Of a stretch of DNA of 64,000 bases, positions 37,355 to 47,800 are shown piece by piece. The notes under the pieces were generated by a model, which was not told the origin of the DNA, made no database searches, and saw only the letters and a program-made list of their open reading frames with translations. The translations under genes and the position numbers were made by a program. Numbering within the stretch: position 1 is the stretch's first letter; every line of letters starts with the position of its first letter. The stretch lies in contig OX335652.1 in NCBI GenBank assembly GCA_946894095.1, positions 3,681,001 to 3,745,000 of the forward strand, in the 5' to 3' direction. Origin of the DNA: Incurvaria masculella. Taxonomy: Eukaryota; Arthropoda; Insecta; Lepidoptera; Incurvariidae.

Positions 37355-37676
37355 GTACCCGCAGCAACCTCTACAGCAATCAAAACATCGTGAAATAATC
37401 GCGTTTGTGTGAGGAGGTGTCTGTCTGGGAAATGGCGCGTACTAATGTGTTCGCGAGCCTTTGTCCCCGTTCCAACGATACAGATCGCTATCTGCGAGGA
37501 CATAATCCGTGCTGCCTGCTGCGTCGCGTCTCCTTTGGGCTTCGGAACCTACCGACAAATTACGAAATGTATATTTAAATAACAATCATGTTAATTACAA
37601 GGTGTCATGAAAACCATATTGAGAAGAAACAAAGGGTTCTCTAGTCTGAGCTTTGATGTTGGAAGGGATGGTTAGA
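37355..37676. other. Intergenic DNA
   Basis: GC-richer around 37420-37550. No gene or repeat recognised. Confidence 0.3.
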
Positions 37677-38058
37677 GCCTCAGTGGCCCAGTGGCGCGAC
37701 ACTTCGGCGATCGCTCTCCGAAGTTAAGCAACGCTGGGTCCGGTCTGGTCTTGGATGGATGACCATTCGACCGTTGAGAGAGGCTGGCCGTGGTTCGGAT
37801 TCCACGTTAAGCTGTAGGTCCCCTTCCTTACTTACTAGGTGGTAGGGTTTATCCCGCCCGGGTTGGTACCATCGCATTGGATGAACGATGGTCGAAGCGG
37901 CAATGAAAATTGTCCGTGTTTTCCATCCAGTTCAATGTAACCGTGCAATATAAGGAAGGTCCTGGCATGGCACCTAGTTCCCATGTGGTGTGTTGGGCTA
38001 ATACCATGACAGAACTTGTGGTATTAGCCATCCATGTCCAGTCACATAAAAACAAAAG
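37677..38058 (+). mobile_element. 5S-headed SINE, near-intact
   Basis: The head contains CCGAAGTTAAGCAACGCTGG and TTGGATGGATGACC (37718-37764), the A and C boxes of the 5S rRNA gene internal promoter for RNA polymerase III. An upstream TGGCCCAGTGG resembles a tRNA A box. The body and 3' end are those of the tRNA-headed SINEs. About five differences separate it from the copy at 61328. Confidence 0.85.
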
Positions 38059-38092
38059 TAACATATGAATATACAAATTAACATTATAAGTT

Positions 38093-38310
38093 AGCGGCTT
38101 GTAGTTCTGGAGCACGGGACTTGTTTTTCATGCCAGAGGAGAGGAGGTTCGATCATCGCCCCATTCATGCACCACTTTATTTATCTTCCTTAGCTGGATA
38201 AGTGTATTTCTTTGCGAGCTGTTCCTAGGTTTCCTCCCTCTATACTAGGTGGTAGGTAATGTGTTGGACAGATGTCGGTGGGTTTTTTTTGCCATCCATG
38301 TCCAAGCAAA
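38093..38310 (+). mobile_element. tRNA-headed SINE, deleted
   Basis: Head TAGCGGCTTGTAGTTCTGGA with B box GAGGTTCGATCATC, then TCATGCACCACTTTATTTAT and CTATACTAGGTGGTAGG; the central body is missing and the 3' end CCATCCATGTCCA remains. Confidence 0.6.
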
Positions 38311-39030
38311 TACGAGTAGTACATTTAATGAAAGTTGGCTGTGTATTGGTGCATGGATTGAGGGCTTATATCGATGTGGTGCATGAATCCCCGAGGTGAG
38401 CATCCAAATGTTCATACGCCTTGCAGAGGTACCATCCATGTACAGTTACATAAAAGCGAATATTTGCTGTAATTGAATGTTCAAGCCATAGCCCATAGAG
38501 GTCTCCCCCGAAACCCTTTGTCCATGCGTAGAGTGCACACTCGTCTGATTTATGTTTTGAAAGGCCCTTTAGCCCGCTCGGCCTGCCAGAAGGGATTAGT
38601 ATTCACGCGCTACTGTCGCGTTGCTGTTAATTTTGACGCTCTCTTTCTTATTTGTGTATTTATTCTGTAAATAAATACGGGAGATCGCATTGTCGATATT
38701 ATGAACTCTGTCGCCACGTTTTTTTCCATCATTATACGGCGATAATATGGTTTACGGGGAAATATTTTAGAAGCATTAACGCTGAGAAAAAAATATAGTC
38801 GGGGTGCGTGAGCCACATTTAATTAGGTTTGTGAACGTTACCAAGAACATAACGTATTCAAGGAACTTATAAAATCATCTATTTTATAATCATATTAACA
38901 TAGGATTCATACCTAGGTATGCAAGACACAGAATCTCAGCTCAACTTAATGGATACATTTTTACCCGACTACGGCGAAGCCAAAAGGAATGGTTATGATT
39001 TTAATATAGTATAATATTAAACAAGTTTAC

Positions 39031-39156
39031 AAAAACTGTAACCCGACTACTAAAAGGTAAGAGACAAGGTGGTGCTCTTTGATAAAACCAATAAAACTAT
39101 GATATCAAACAGCACCTGCTTTGTGTCTTACCTTTTAGTAGTCGGGTTACAGTTTT
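39031..39156. mobile_element. Hairpin element with perfect 32-base arms
   Basis: AAAAACTGTAACCCGACTAC continues to AAAAGGTAAGA and is exactly inverted at 39125-39156; the pairing extends imperfectly inward. About 126 bases, non-coding. ACCCGACTACGGCGAAGCC just upstream (38964) suggests a related family. Confidence 0.75.
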
Positions 39157-39157
39157 T

Positions 39158-39540
39158 TAAATGTTTTTATGTAACTGGACATGAATGGCTAATACCACAC
39201 TTCCTGTCGTGATATTAGTCCCACACATCTGTTGAGATAAGGTGCGATGACAGGATCATCCACGGCAACTTTGAACTGGATCGAAAGCACTGATAGGTAT
39301 TCAGAGCGGGCGGACCAACGTAAACACGGGGATTATCGCCGGACTAAAGAGCATTTTGTAAATTTAGTCCGGCGCTAACCCACGTAAAAATTTTTTTAGA
39401 GTTTACTCTGAATACGACTTTGATGGTTTTTATTACCGCTTTCCTTTCTATAGATACGACCATCGTTCATGCAATGCAATGTTACCAACCCAGGCGGAAT
39501 TAATTATAACACCAATACCTACTTCGACAGGGGTACGGTT
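39158..39540 (-). mobile_element. SINE split by a MITE
   Basis: The 3' half lies at 39158-39297 (CTAATACCACACTTCCTG) and the 5' half resumes at 39417 (ACGACCATCGTTCATGCAAT). The gap is the palindromic MITE at 39298-39415. Confidence 0.7.
39298..39415 (+). mobile_element. Palindromic MITE nested in a SINE
   Basis: TATTCAGAGCGGGCGGACCA and CTCTGAATAC ends, with GCCGGACTAAAG/TTTAGTCCGGC as internal stem. Confidence 0.7.
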
Positions 39541-39991
39541 GGGGGTACGGGGACGCATCATAAAGTCCTAAAAGCACAAAGTCCAAAACACTTATGAATA
39601 CGAATATTTTCAATTCGGTTAGGTTAGGTTAGGCGAGGTTAGGTTAGATTATATGCATGTTAAAATACACACGAAAAATACATACTTTTGGACGTTCTGG
39701 GTTTTAGACCTTATGCTTTTTGGACTTTATGAAGGCGAGCCGGGGGAACTACCCTTAGGTACTAGCCATTTATGAACACCATTGATAAGTGTTGAATTTT
39801 ATTTCATGCCCGATTCTAGTTTCCTCATGGTATTTACTGGTGTCATGTTGTGCTATTTTGTTTAATGTTAGTTGTACAGCGACAATAGACGCGCGCTCAT
39901 CATAGGTCTGTGACAGCGACTATGTTTCTGAAAGTTTTTGAAATCCTAATACTAACTTTCGATATAAATGTTGCTGCATGACCTCACAATA

Positions 39992-40188
39992 AATGTTGAT
40001 GAAAAGATGGTCGAAGCGGCAATGAAAAATTGTCCGTGTTTTCCATCCAGTTCAATGTAGCCGTGCTCATAAAAGGAAGGTCCTGGCATGGCACCTAATT
40101 CCTTCGGGAATGTGGTTTATTGGGCTAATATCATAACGGTAGTTGTGTGGTATAAGCCATCCATGCCAGGTCGCATAAAAAAAACCGC
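39992..40188 (+). mobile_element. SINE, 5'-truncated, well preserved
   Basis: Runs from GATGAAAAGATGGTCGAAGC to the A-tail at 40178. The close match to the family consensus suggests recent insertion. Confidence 0.8.
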
Positions 40189-40265
40189 CCCTAAACAAAC
40201 TAGTTTCGGCTTCTACCCCCATCCTTCCACGCTCGCTGGGCAATAATCACGAGAACTTACAATCG

Positions 40266-40359
40266 TATTCAGAGAGAAGCTGTCAAAACTTAATATTTGA
40301 TTAGTACCGGACTAACCATACAAAAACCAATTTAGTCCGGCGCGGCCCACTATGAATAC
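40266..40359 (-). mobile_element. Palindromic MITE
   Basis: TATTCAGAGAGAAGCTGTCA at one end, internal ACCGGACTAACCATACAAAA, and ATGAATAC at the other; reversed relative to the 44908 copy. Confidence 0.65.
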
Positions 40360-41800
40360 GGCTGTTAGAGAATTGCGAGGTAAGTTTTTTTCAATAATTT
40401 GGATTATTTAAAAGTTAACATGTATATGCTCAATATCATTCGCTTGACAGTCACAATATTTTTATATTATAACGTAGTTATAACTATGTTTCTTCGGACA
40501 TACATAATTGCCAGTTTGTGTCGATGGGTTAGCAAAAACTAGTTTCCTGTCCATAATCTACAGTAGCAGGGTAATCGACGATCCGTTTTCTGAATTGTTC
40601 TAAAGATAATCGTTACTTATCTAAAACCGTCCGGCATTGCTAAAGTCATGAATGATGTATTCAGCCAAGGGATTAGCTCGTTCGACAATGAACCATTCCA
40701 TAATCGTGTCACACTGGCCCAAGACCACAATAAGTCATTATATTCCCATACAATACTACTTTCTCAGAAGGTGTTCACCTATGCATGTCTCGCATTGCGG
40801 TTAATGGATTTCTTATCGGCGTGCGTACTGAAGTCCCAACATTGGATTGCAGAATGTTTTGTTAGTTTTTTTGGGATGAGGAATGCATCCGGAATAAATG
40901 AAGTTTTCGCTTTTGTCTGCGATATATTAAGTGTGTCAAAATTTTCCTGCTACCGTTTTTTAATCCGGAAGGATTACCATGAGAAACAAAGAGAGATTGT
41001 GTAAGAGACGGTTGGGCCATGTTCAGGTCAGATTACGTTGAGTAAGTACATAGTTAGGTTATTGCAATATATTTTGAAAACCTAAGCTCCATGTTTTAAA
41101 AATGTGTTTTTTTTGTGACTGAAACATCTACAGTGGTCGTCAGTAATTATGATTGCCAATATTGATGACAATGTCCAACAAAGCAAGATCAGTTCCTCTC
41201 ATGTCTTTCGCCTACGCGTGTATTTGTTTTAGAGTCTCGTCGCAAAAAACGTTTCAGATTCCTGAAGCGTTAATTTTGTATGAAATTGTATAGTATTTAT
41301 CAGCCTAAGGCGAATTTCTTCGTTTCGCACTCTGCCCACATATGCCACTCTTAAGAGGATAATGACGTGATCGTGTTCCATACAATGGCGCGTGCCTAAT
41401 TCCTCACTCAAATTAAGAAACATGTTTCTGATATTTTGCACATTAAATAAACCAACGCTATGTCTGTACGTTTTGATTTTTTTGATAACTTTACTTAAAT
41501 CCATGATATGCGCTCTTAAACATTTTCATACAAATCTTAGAGGCTTAGGTACATCTTGGATACAAGATAAGTTATGACAAGAAACGTACAGGTAGACGTA
41601 GCTCTCAGTTGATTTATTATGTGCTAAATATCGGATTTTTTTTTTTCTTAATTTCATAATCAGGCACGAGCCATTGTATGGTACTCGATTACCTCAGAAA
41701 TTCACAGATTTATTTTTATTTTCTTTTAAAATGACTAGTTATCCAAAGTATTTACAACTGATGGTTGAGTTATCATCAATTACATCTTAGCCGAGCTTGT
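40360..41800. other. Intergenic DNA
   Basis: A 118-codon plus-strand frame (40648-41004) has no recognised similarity. No repeats recognised. Confidence 0.3.
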
Positions 41801-42120
41801 TACAGTATCCTACGTGTTGGTTGTAATTCAACGCTACCCTTCGCGTAGCGCCACGCCGCCGTTTAGCAAAACGATCCTCGTGATTATAAGGAGTCGTTTT
41901 CCCGCCATTTTCGCGTAATGGCGCGCCAATTCCCTTGCCATAGACAAGGCTCGTCTAGTGTTACCGCGCGACACTTTGTGATTAGCCGGCCAGCGAGGAC
42001 GGAGGTAATTACCGGGTGTGTCGGTGTGTCGGTTTGAACGGGTGTGAAACTTGACTGAGACGCAGTGATTAGTTGTTCGTTTTCACGAGTTTTGGGGCCG
42101 CTGCGCTGCTTTGTAAATTA
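41801..42120. promoter_or_regulatory. GC-richer, repeat-free patch, candidate regulatory DNA
   Basis: About 300 bases of balanced composition, including GGAGGTAATTACCGGG (a homeodomain-type TAATTA palindrome at about 42004) and CCGCCATTTTCGCG. It lies about 2.7 kb upstream of INTS7 and 34.5 kb upstream of optix. Inference only. Confidence 0.2.
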
Positions 42121-42191
42121 CTAGCAAATTGTGTCTAACCCATTCGATAAATAGCTAGATTCATGTGCAAATGTAAGCCCAGATTGAGAGA

Positions 42192-42467
42192 AGAGACGGC
42201 TGAGTTAATACATGTTCAATCACGTCACTTTTAGTGAACCCCAAGGAGTTCCTTCCATACTGTCTATACAAAGTGACGTGTTTAATCATACGTGGACGTT
42301 GATTTTGATATTTTGTCCTTTCGTGCACTCGGCTCTAAGGGGCAAAAAATCAAAATCAACGTCAAAGTATAATCAAACACGTCACTTTGTGTGGATAGTA
42401 TGGAAGGAAGTCTATGCGGATCACTAAAAGTGATGTGTTTGAATATTGATTAACTCGGCCGTCTCTT
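42192..42467. mobile_element. Foldback element with long inverted arms
   Basis: GAGACGGCTGAGTTAAT on the left pairs with ATTAACTCGGCCGTCTC on the right. Pairing continues through AATCACGTCACTTTTAGTGA, AAAGTGACGTGTTTAATCAT and ACGTTGATTTTGAT, so nearly the whole 276 bases fold on themselves. Non-coding. Confidence 0.75.
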
Positions 42468-43467
42468 CGTGCAACCGGGGCGAAGTCTGTGAACAAGCTA
42501 TAATAGACAATTAATGATAGTTGTCATTAGAAGCGAAGGACTTTTAAGCAAGTGTTATTTCGTTTAAGAGTTCCTTGGATTAAACAAGTAACGCTGCAAG
42601 TCACTACAATTGCTCCGTCCGTATGTCAGTTCTCGACAGTTAATAAATAAAACACATAAAAGTTGAATTTTATAAAATACCCAGGTGCCGGATGACAAAG
42701 TGTGAAAGTGTACTAAATGATTGTACAAGCTTTTATTTAATTGCAATGTCTCTATGTTAGTTTGCATGTTTAGGTAAAAAATTTAGAAATCCGAATTAGG
42801 ACCACTTCCTCTTATCCTACTGAGTTGAATTTTTAAATGTTGGTTCTCTAGTGGTGAAAATGAATGTTTGTAGTTGTTTGAGCCCTATGCATTTGATTAG
42901 AGACAAAATTTTGAGCCACAAGGGGAACAGGTACTTACTGGATTCTGATGCTCTCCTCATGCACAAACACATATAATTTTTTGGCCTTTTGTTATAATTT
43001 AAATTGTTTTGGGTTTTTGGTTGGGTTTATCGATTTATTGACTAATTTTGAAGCGTTTGTTTGAAAAGCATCTTGATTGCTTGGAGATAGATTTTGCAAG
43101 AAGAAAAATAAGTGTATTTTGTACCCACATTATATTATCAGACGGGTAGTTTGCAAAATGACGAGTTTAGGCGCGAATTTTAAATATAATTTGAATATGA
43201 AGGAAAAAGGATGTGGAGCTCGTGGCCCAGGATCCAACATTCCCCCCACCAAAATCAATAGATTTCCCATTTGCTTAACCAAACAAAGAATGTCTAAATT
43301 TAAGCGTAATTTGTTAAATGTGTATACAAGTGTATAATGTATGTAGTATGCATTACAAAATGAAAGAGCAGATGGACTGTATTATGTATGTTGAATTTAA
43401 ACTATTTTAATCAAATGTAAAAAACAAATAAGTACAAGGAATTGAATATCTTTGATTGCAAAAATTG
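42468..43467. other. AT-rich intergenic DNA
   Basis: No gene or recognised repeat. Confidence 0.3.
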
Positions 43468-43549
43468 CCGGACTAAATTATACCGGTTTTGTATGGTTAG
43501 TCCGGTGCTAATACCGTACTTAAGTTTTAATGCGTTCACTCTGAATACG
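43468..43549 (+). mobile_element. Palindromic MITE, left-truncated
   Basis: GCCGGACTAAATTATACCGG and TATGGTTAGTCCGGTGCTAA, ending CACTCTGAATACGA; the left terminus is lost. Confidence 0.65.
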
Positions 43550-43779
43550 ACTCTTACAGTTTGAAAGTTGACGACTTTTATTCAGAGTCATTTCTGAACC
43601 GCTTCCAGCCTTCAGAACTAGACTCCAGATACTTCTACTATTGCACAGTACTAACACAAATATATCTTAAGATGACAGCATGTTTGAAAGTTGGTAAATT
43701 TGATTTGTTTTCGTCTATTGTAACGCGTAGCAAGTTTTCATTCAATTTCATATCTAGTTATGGAAAATTAGGCGAGTTT

Positions 43780-44113
43780 TTAATGAGTTTAGATAATTTT
43801 CTTGTTTGTATAGCAATTGCTTGATTTTGCGCGTTTGCTTAAAAAGATAAGAAGTATTTTAGTTTGTGTAATGTCAAAGTTATGTTCATCTAGAGAGCTG
43901 GGCGAATCTCATGAGTAGACCGCTCATGAGATTCTTACCTGTAAGTAACAATACTTTTGTACTCATAAAATAACAGCCACGAAGAAAGTTCTGTCACAGA
44001 TGAGAATCTCATGAGAAGAAGGCTGCACCTAGATAGGTTCCGTCTGATTCCGTTCTGTAACGGACAGTACGGGGCGGGATGGAATGATCTTTGCCCGAAC
44101 AACCTTGGCTGTG
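43780..44113 (+). repeat. INTS7 5'-flank duplication, distal copy
   Basis: TTTAGTTTGTGTAATGTCAA (43857) and TTCTGTAACGGACAGTACG (44050), with TTTGCCCGAACAA (about 44091), recur in the same order at 44375-44614 with sequence changes and indels. Confidence 0.6.
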
Positions 44114-44374
44114 TTCGGGGAACGCGTTCTGAGCCATTGGGTGCAAGAAGGAACAAGAAATAACGTACTTTGGCTAACAGAATGACAGTTGCGTGTACCT
44201 ACATCGGCCGTTTTCGCTGACCATAGCAGGATTCGGAATGGCTCAGAATCACTCCTTTTTGCTCCACCTTTCCGAGGTGGAACACGGAGCCGGAGCAAAA
44301 TCTTTCAAGATCAACTCAACGTAGGCAAGTTGATGCGTTTAAGGTAATTTCGAGTTGAATTTTGAATTTTTAAT

Positions 44375-44614
44375 TATCTTAGACAGAAATTGATCGGTTT
44401 TGCGTGTTTCCCTTATTATTATAGAAGGATTTTAGTTTGTGTAATGACAAAGTGACGTTCTCTGCCATAGACCTAGCATGCGCGCGCAGCGTACATCCTA
44501 TTTCTATGTTCTCTGCACTTTTTTCGTTATGGCGTTCGGGCTGGAGCGTTGGTCTGAGCGATTCCGCCCGATTACGTTCTGAAACGGACAGTACGCGGCT
44601 GTTTGCCCGAACAA
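44375..44614 (+). repeat. INTS7 5'-flank duplication, proximal copy
   Basis: TTTAGTTTGTGTAATGACAA (44430), TTCTGAAACGGACAGTACG (44577) and TTTGCCCGAACAA (44602) repeat the distal block. Its middle contains the 44-base repeat at 44465. Confidence 0.6.
44465..44508. repeat. 44-base repeat also found at 20116
   Basis: CCATAGACCTAGCATGCGCG to ACATCCTATTTCTATG, five bases shorter than the other copy. It lies about 275 bases upstream of the INTS7 ATG. Confidence 0.6.
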
Positions 44615-44670
44615 ACCTCTTATGTTACACAGTTTATAAAATTATATTTCTGTGGTCCTATGCGTTTGCG

Positions 44671-44676
44671 TCAGTT
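44671..44676 (+). promoter_or_regulatory. Candidate initiator for INTS7
   Basis: TCAGTT matches the arthropod initiator and lies about 110 bases upstream of the INTS7 ATG. No TATA box is visible about 30 bases upstream. This is position-based inference. Confidence 0.3.
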
Positions 44677-44782
44677 GTCTTACATTCTGTGTATTACTCT
44701 GTGTGCAATGCTGTAGAACTATCGAAACCCGGCTTATTGGCAAATATTCTTTGCCGATAAGCAGACTACAAAGGAATCCGCG

Positions 44783-44879
44783 ATGATAGGTGTACGATTT
44801 AACTCGCTAGCAGAAGGCAGCGGTGCAGTAGGCGAGCCTGAACAGGACGCTAACTCTGCGCTCACCGAACTTGACAAAG
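44783..44879 (+). CDS. IntS7: INTS7 exon 1 (start codon)
   Basis: Encodes 32 codons plus one base, beginning MIGVRFNSL and ending in DANSALTELDK, the conserved N-terminal block of INTS7. The ATG at 44783 is the first after an in-frame TAG at 44714-44716. The donor is G|GTACCC; the split glycine codon is completed by exon 2. The conserved block and phase match make the exon firm; the donor hexamer is only moderate. Confidence 0.88.
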
Positions 44880-47800
44880 GTACCCCAGATATAACCTCTA
44901 ACAGCTATATTCAGAGTGGACGGATTAACTTTAATCCGCCGCCCTAAACCGGTTTTTGTATGGTTAGTCCGGTGCTAATCTTGTACTAAGTATTGACAGG
45001 TGCTCTCTGAATACGACTGTAAAAGTTTCTTTGTATATACTTTTATCGTCAACCGTCATTGATTTCGCTCAACAGTTTCAAGAGTCTTCCCAGTACATAC
45101 ATCAACAGCCGGATTCAGAGTGGGCGGACTAACTTGAATACGCCGAACTAAACCGGTTTTTGTATGGTTAGTCCGGTGCTAATCCCGTACTACGTTTTGA
45201 CAGGTTCACTCTGAATGCAACTTCCAATGTATTTTTTTTTTTAATTATATATTGATACCATTGGGTATTTATATTTATATAAAGCTTTAATGTTTAAGGT
45301 GGCCCATCCCGCTCATCTCCCCATACAAAAGGGGAAAGAAGATCACGCCCATATTTATTGTCAGAGATCCAAAATTTTGCTCAAAATAGCTTTATTTGAT
45401 CGAACTAGATGTCTGATGACCATTGGGCATTGTAAAATTGTGTTTGGTTTCTAAGTTATAAGGTCCGAAAGTTCGAATTTTTCTCGCGTTTTATACAATA
45501 ACTTTGTAGGTGGATTACGCAATGATAAAGTAAGAACATCTTAAACAGATTAGTCATCAGACATAGTTTATTTAATCAAGATTTATAATCTATTTGGTTT
45601 TTGTTAGATTTTTGACTACAGCGGTCGTGGTTTACTTTTAGCTATAAGTCGTTTTGAAATTAAAATTTTCGTAAATCTTACCAAATCATACACTATGCAC
45701 AATGTCCGTTTTGTGGACATGTTGCATCTTCCTCATCACGGAGCCTGTCTTATTCTTTGAAACAGAGAAGGTTCCAGAGCGCAACAGCACGGTTTTGTAC
45801 CGTGCCCGCGAATGAGTTAGGCCCGCCGGGTTGGGCCACCTTAATAAGGTATGAGTGCACTTGTATTGTTTTTGGTTTTTTATATTATCTATTCTGTTTT
45901 TGAAGAAGTTGACTAAGGGTGTGTTTGTGGCATGCTTAGATAATGATGCAGTTTAATTTATATTAGCCTCCAACTTTGCAAACCCGGAGCCTAGTGGGTT
46001 ACACCTTTTTCTTTCTAAGGCTGGTCATTAAAAGTTTCCGGATCAATGTAAAACTGTAGGGCCTCTCCTTACTAGGCGGTAGGGTAAAGCCTGCCTGTGT
46101 CTGCCGTGTCAATTCCCACCCACATGAACCCTCCATTATGTTTGCATGTGGCATGTACATTTAGGTTGGGTTGCTGGTTTTTGAAAATAGGAGACACCGG
46201 GTCTCATAGTAGGCGCGGTATATGACATATCTCCTTCATTTTTATCAATGGAAAAAAAGGACAAAATTCTATGTTTGTAGGCATCGTTACAGAGGTTTGG
46301 GCCCTTCTGAATTGCCCCAATTTCCCGACTAGCTTTACTAACACTACATGAAGATACATTTTTGTTCAATATCTAATAAAGTCATTTCGTTCACTTGCAG
46401 GTCTCCGTTCGGGTAAAGTCGGCGAACAGTGTGAAGCAATAGTTCGCTTTCCACGGCTCTTCGAGAAGTATCCCTTTCCCATACTTATAAACTCCTCCTT
46501 CCTGAAGTTAGCCGATGTATTCCGTGTGGGCAACAACTTCTTACGCCTGTGGGTGCTCCGCGTCTGTCAGCAGAGCGAGAAGCATCTCGATAAGATCCTC
46601 AATGTTGATGAGTAAGTGCAGGGGCTGATGGTTGTATGTATTTAATGACATTACTGTACAGCTCATGGTGTAGGGGCAAGAGGACTTGCCTTTCATTCGA
46701 GAGGTTATGGGTTCAAATCCTCGCCCTGGTCATGCAACACTTTATTTCTCTTTCTGAGTTGGATAACCCGTGTAAAACTGTAGGTCCCATTCTCCTACTA
46801 GGTGGTTGGGTGTGGTTGGATAAAACTATGGCCGAATTGTCCATGTTTTCCATCGAGTTCAGTGTAGCCGTGCTCATAAAGGGAAGGTCCTGGCATGGCA
46901 CCTAATTCCTTTGGAAATGTGGGTTATTGGGCTAACATCATGACGGTAGTTGTGTGGTATTAGCTATCCATGTCAGGTTCCATAAAAAAAAATACATTTC
47001 AAAGCTCATGACCATTCAGAACATGATTACGTTGTTCTGATTGGTCGCAACTTAAATAATGTCTATTCAGCTGCCGATTGTGAGCTATCCTGTTAGTGTT
47101 TTTTTTTATTATTTATTTATACAGTAGAATTCATTTACAACGACTTCGCTTGTAACGACTAACCGGTTTTAACGACGATAATGTTTACTCAAGTTAGGTT
47201 TCATAGTTAGGTACTGAGAAAATATAACCGTTTAATGCGACTCCGGTTTAAGCGACCAACTGCTTATAGCGACCATTATTTATGATAATACGTCCTGTTA
47301 AAACGACGCGCAATGTTTTGCTTACATAACCTATACACAAATACCTCGGCGCCCCAACTTCACCCCGCCTAATACCAAAGTGCTGATTATCTTGTATTGG
47401 TATCGATTGCGAGTTGCTTAGAAAGGCCCTTTAATGTGAGGATTAAACTAATCACTTCTTGGTGGAAGAGACCCTTAGCCTGGTTTTCACTAAGTGTCGA
47501 TGTATTTTAATCAACAGTTAAAGGGCCTTTATTAGTAAAGTGCTGATATCTTGTACTGGTATTGATTGCAAGCTGCTAAGAAAGGCCTTTAATATGTGAC
47601 AATTAAGCTAATCGGCAGTAATTGAAAAGGGCCCTTAGTGTTGGATGTAATTTATCTCTTTGTATTACAGTACATTATGTACCTATGTTGGTAATTTGGA
47701 ATGTGTAAGAACCATTAAAATAAAGCATCTTACAAAATGTTTTATTTACTTAAATAGGAAAATCAAACTTTCGCCATTATAACACATACATATTTATTCG

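Noticed and set aside
37706..37805. A 5S rRNA gene
   Set aside because: The internal promoter is clear, but the rest of 5S is diverged and it continues into a SINE body with A-tail; the second copy has the same structure.
40648..41004. 118-codon plus-strand frame as a host gene
   Set aside because: No recognisable motif, no coding bias, no splice context; consistent with chance in this composition.
44437..44760. 107-codon frame upstream of INTS7 as an upstream gene
   Set aside because: Lies in the duplicated 5' flank, with no similarity; better explained as promoter/5' UTR sequence.
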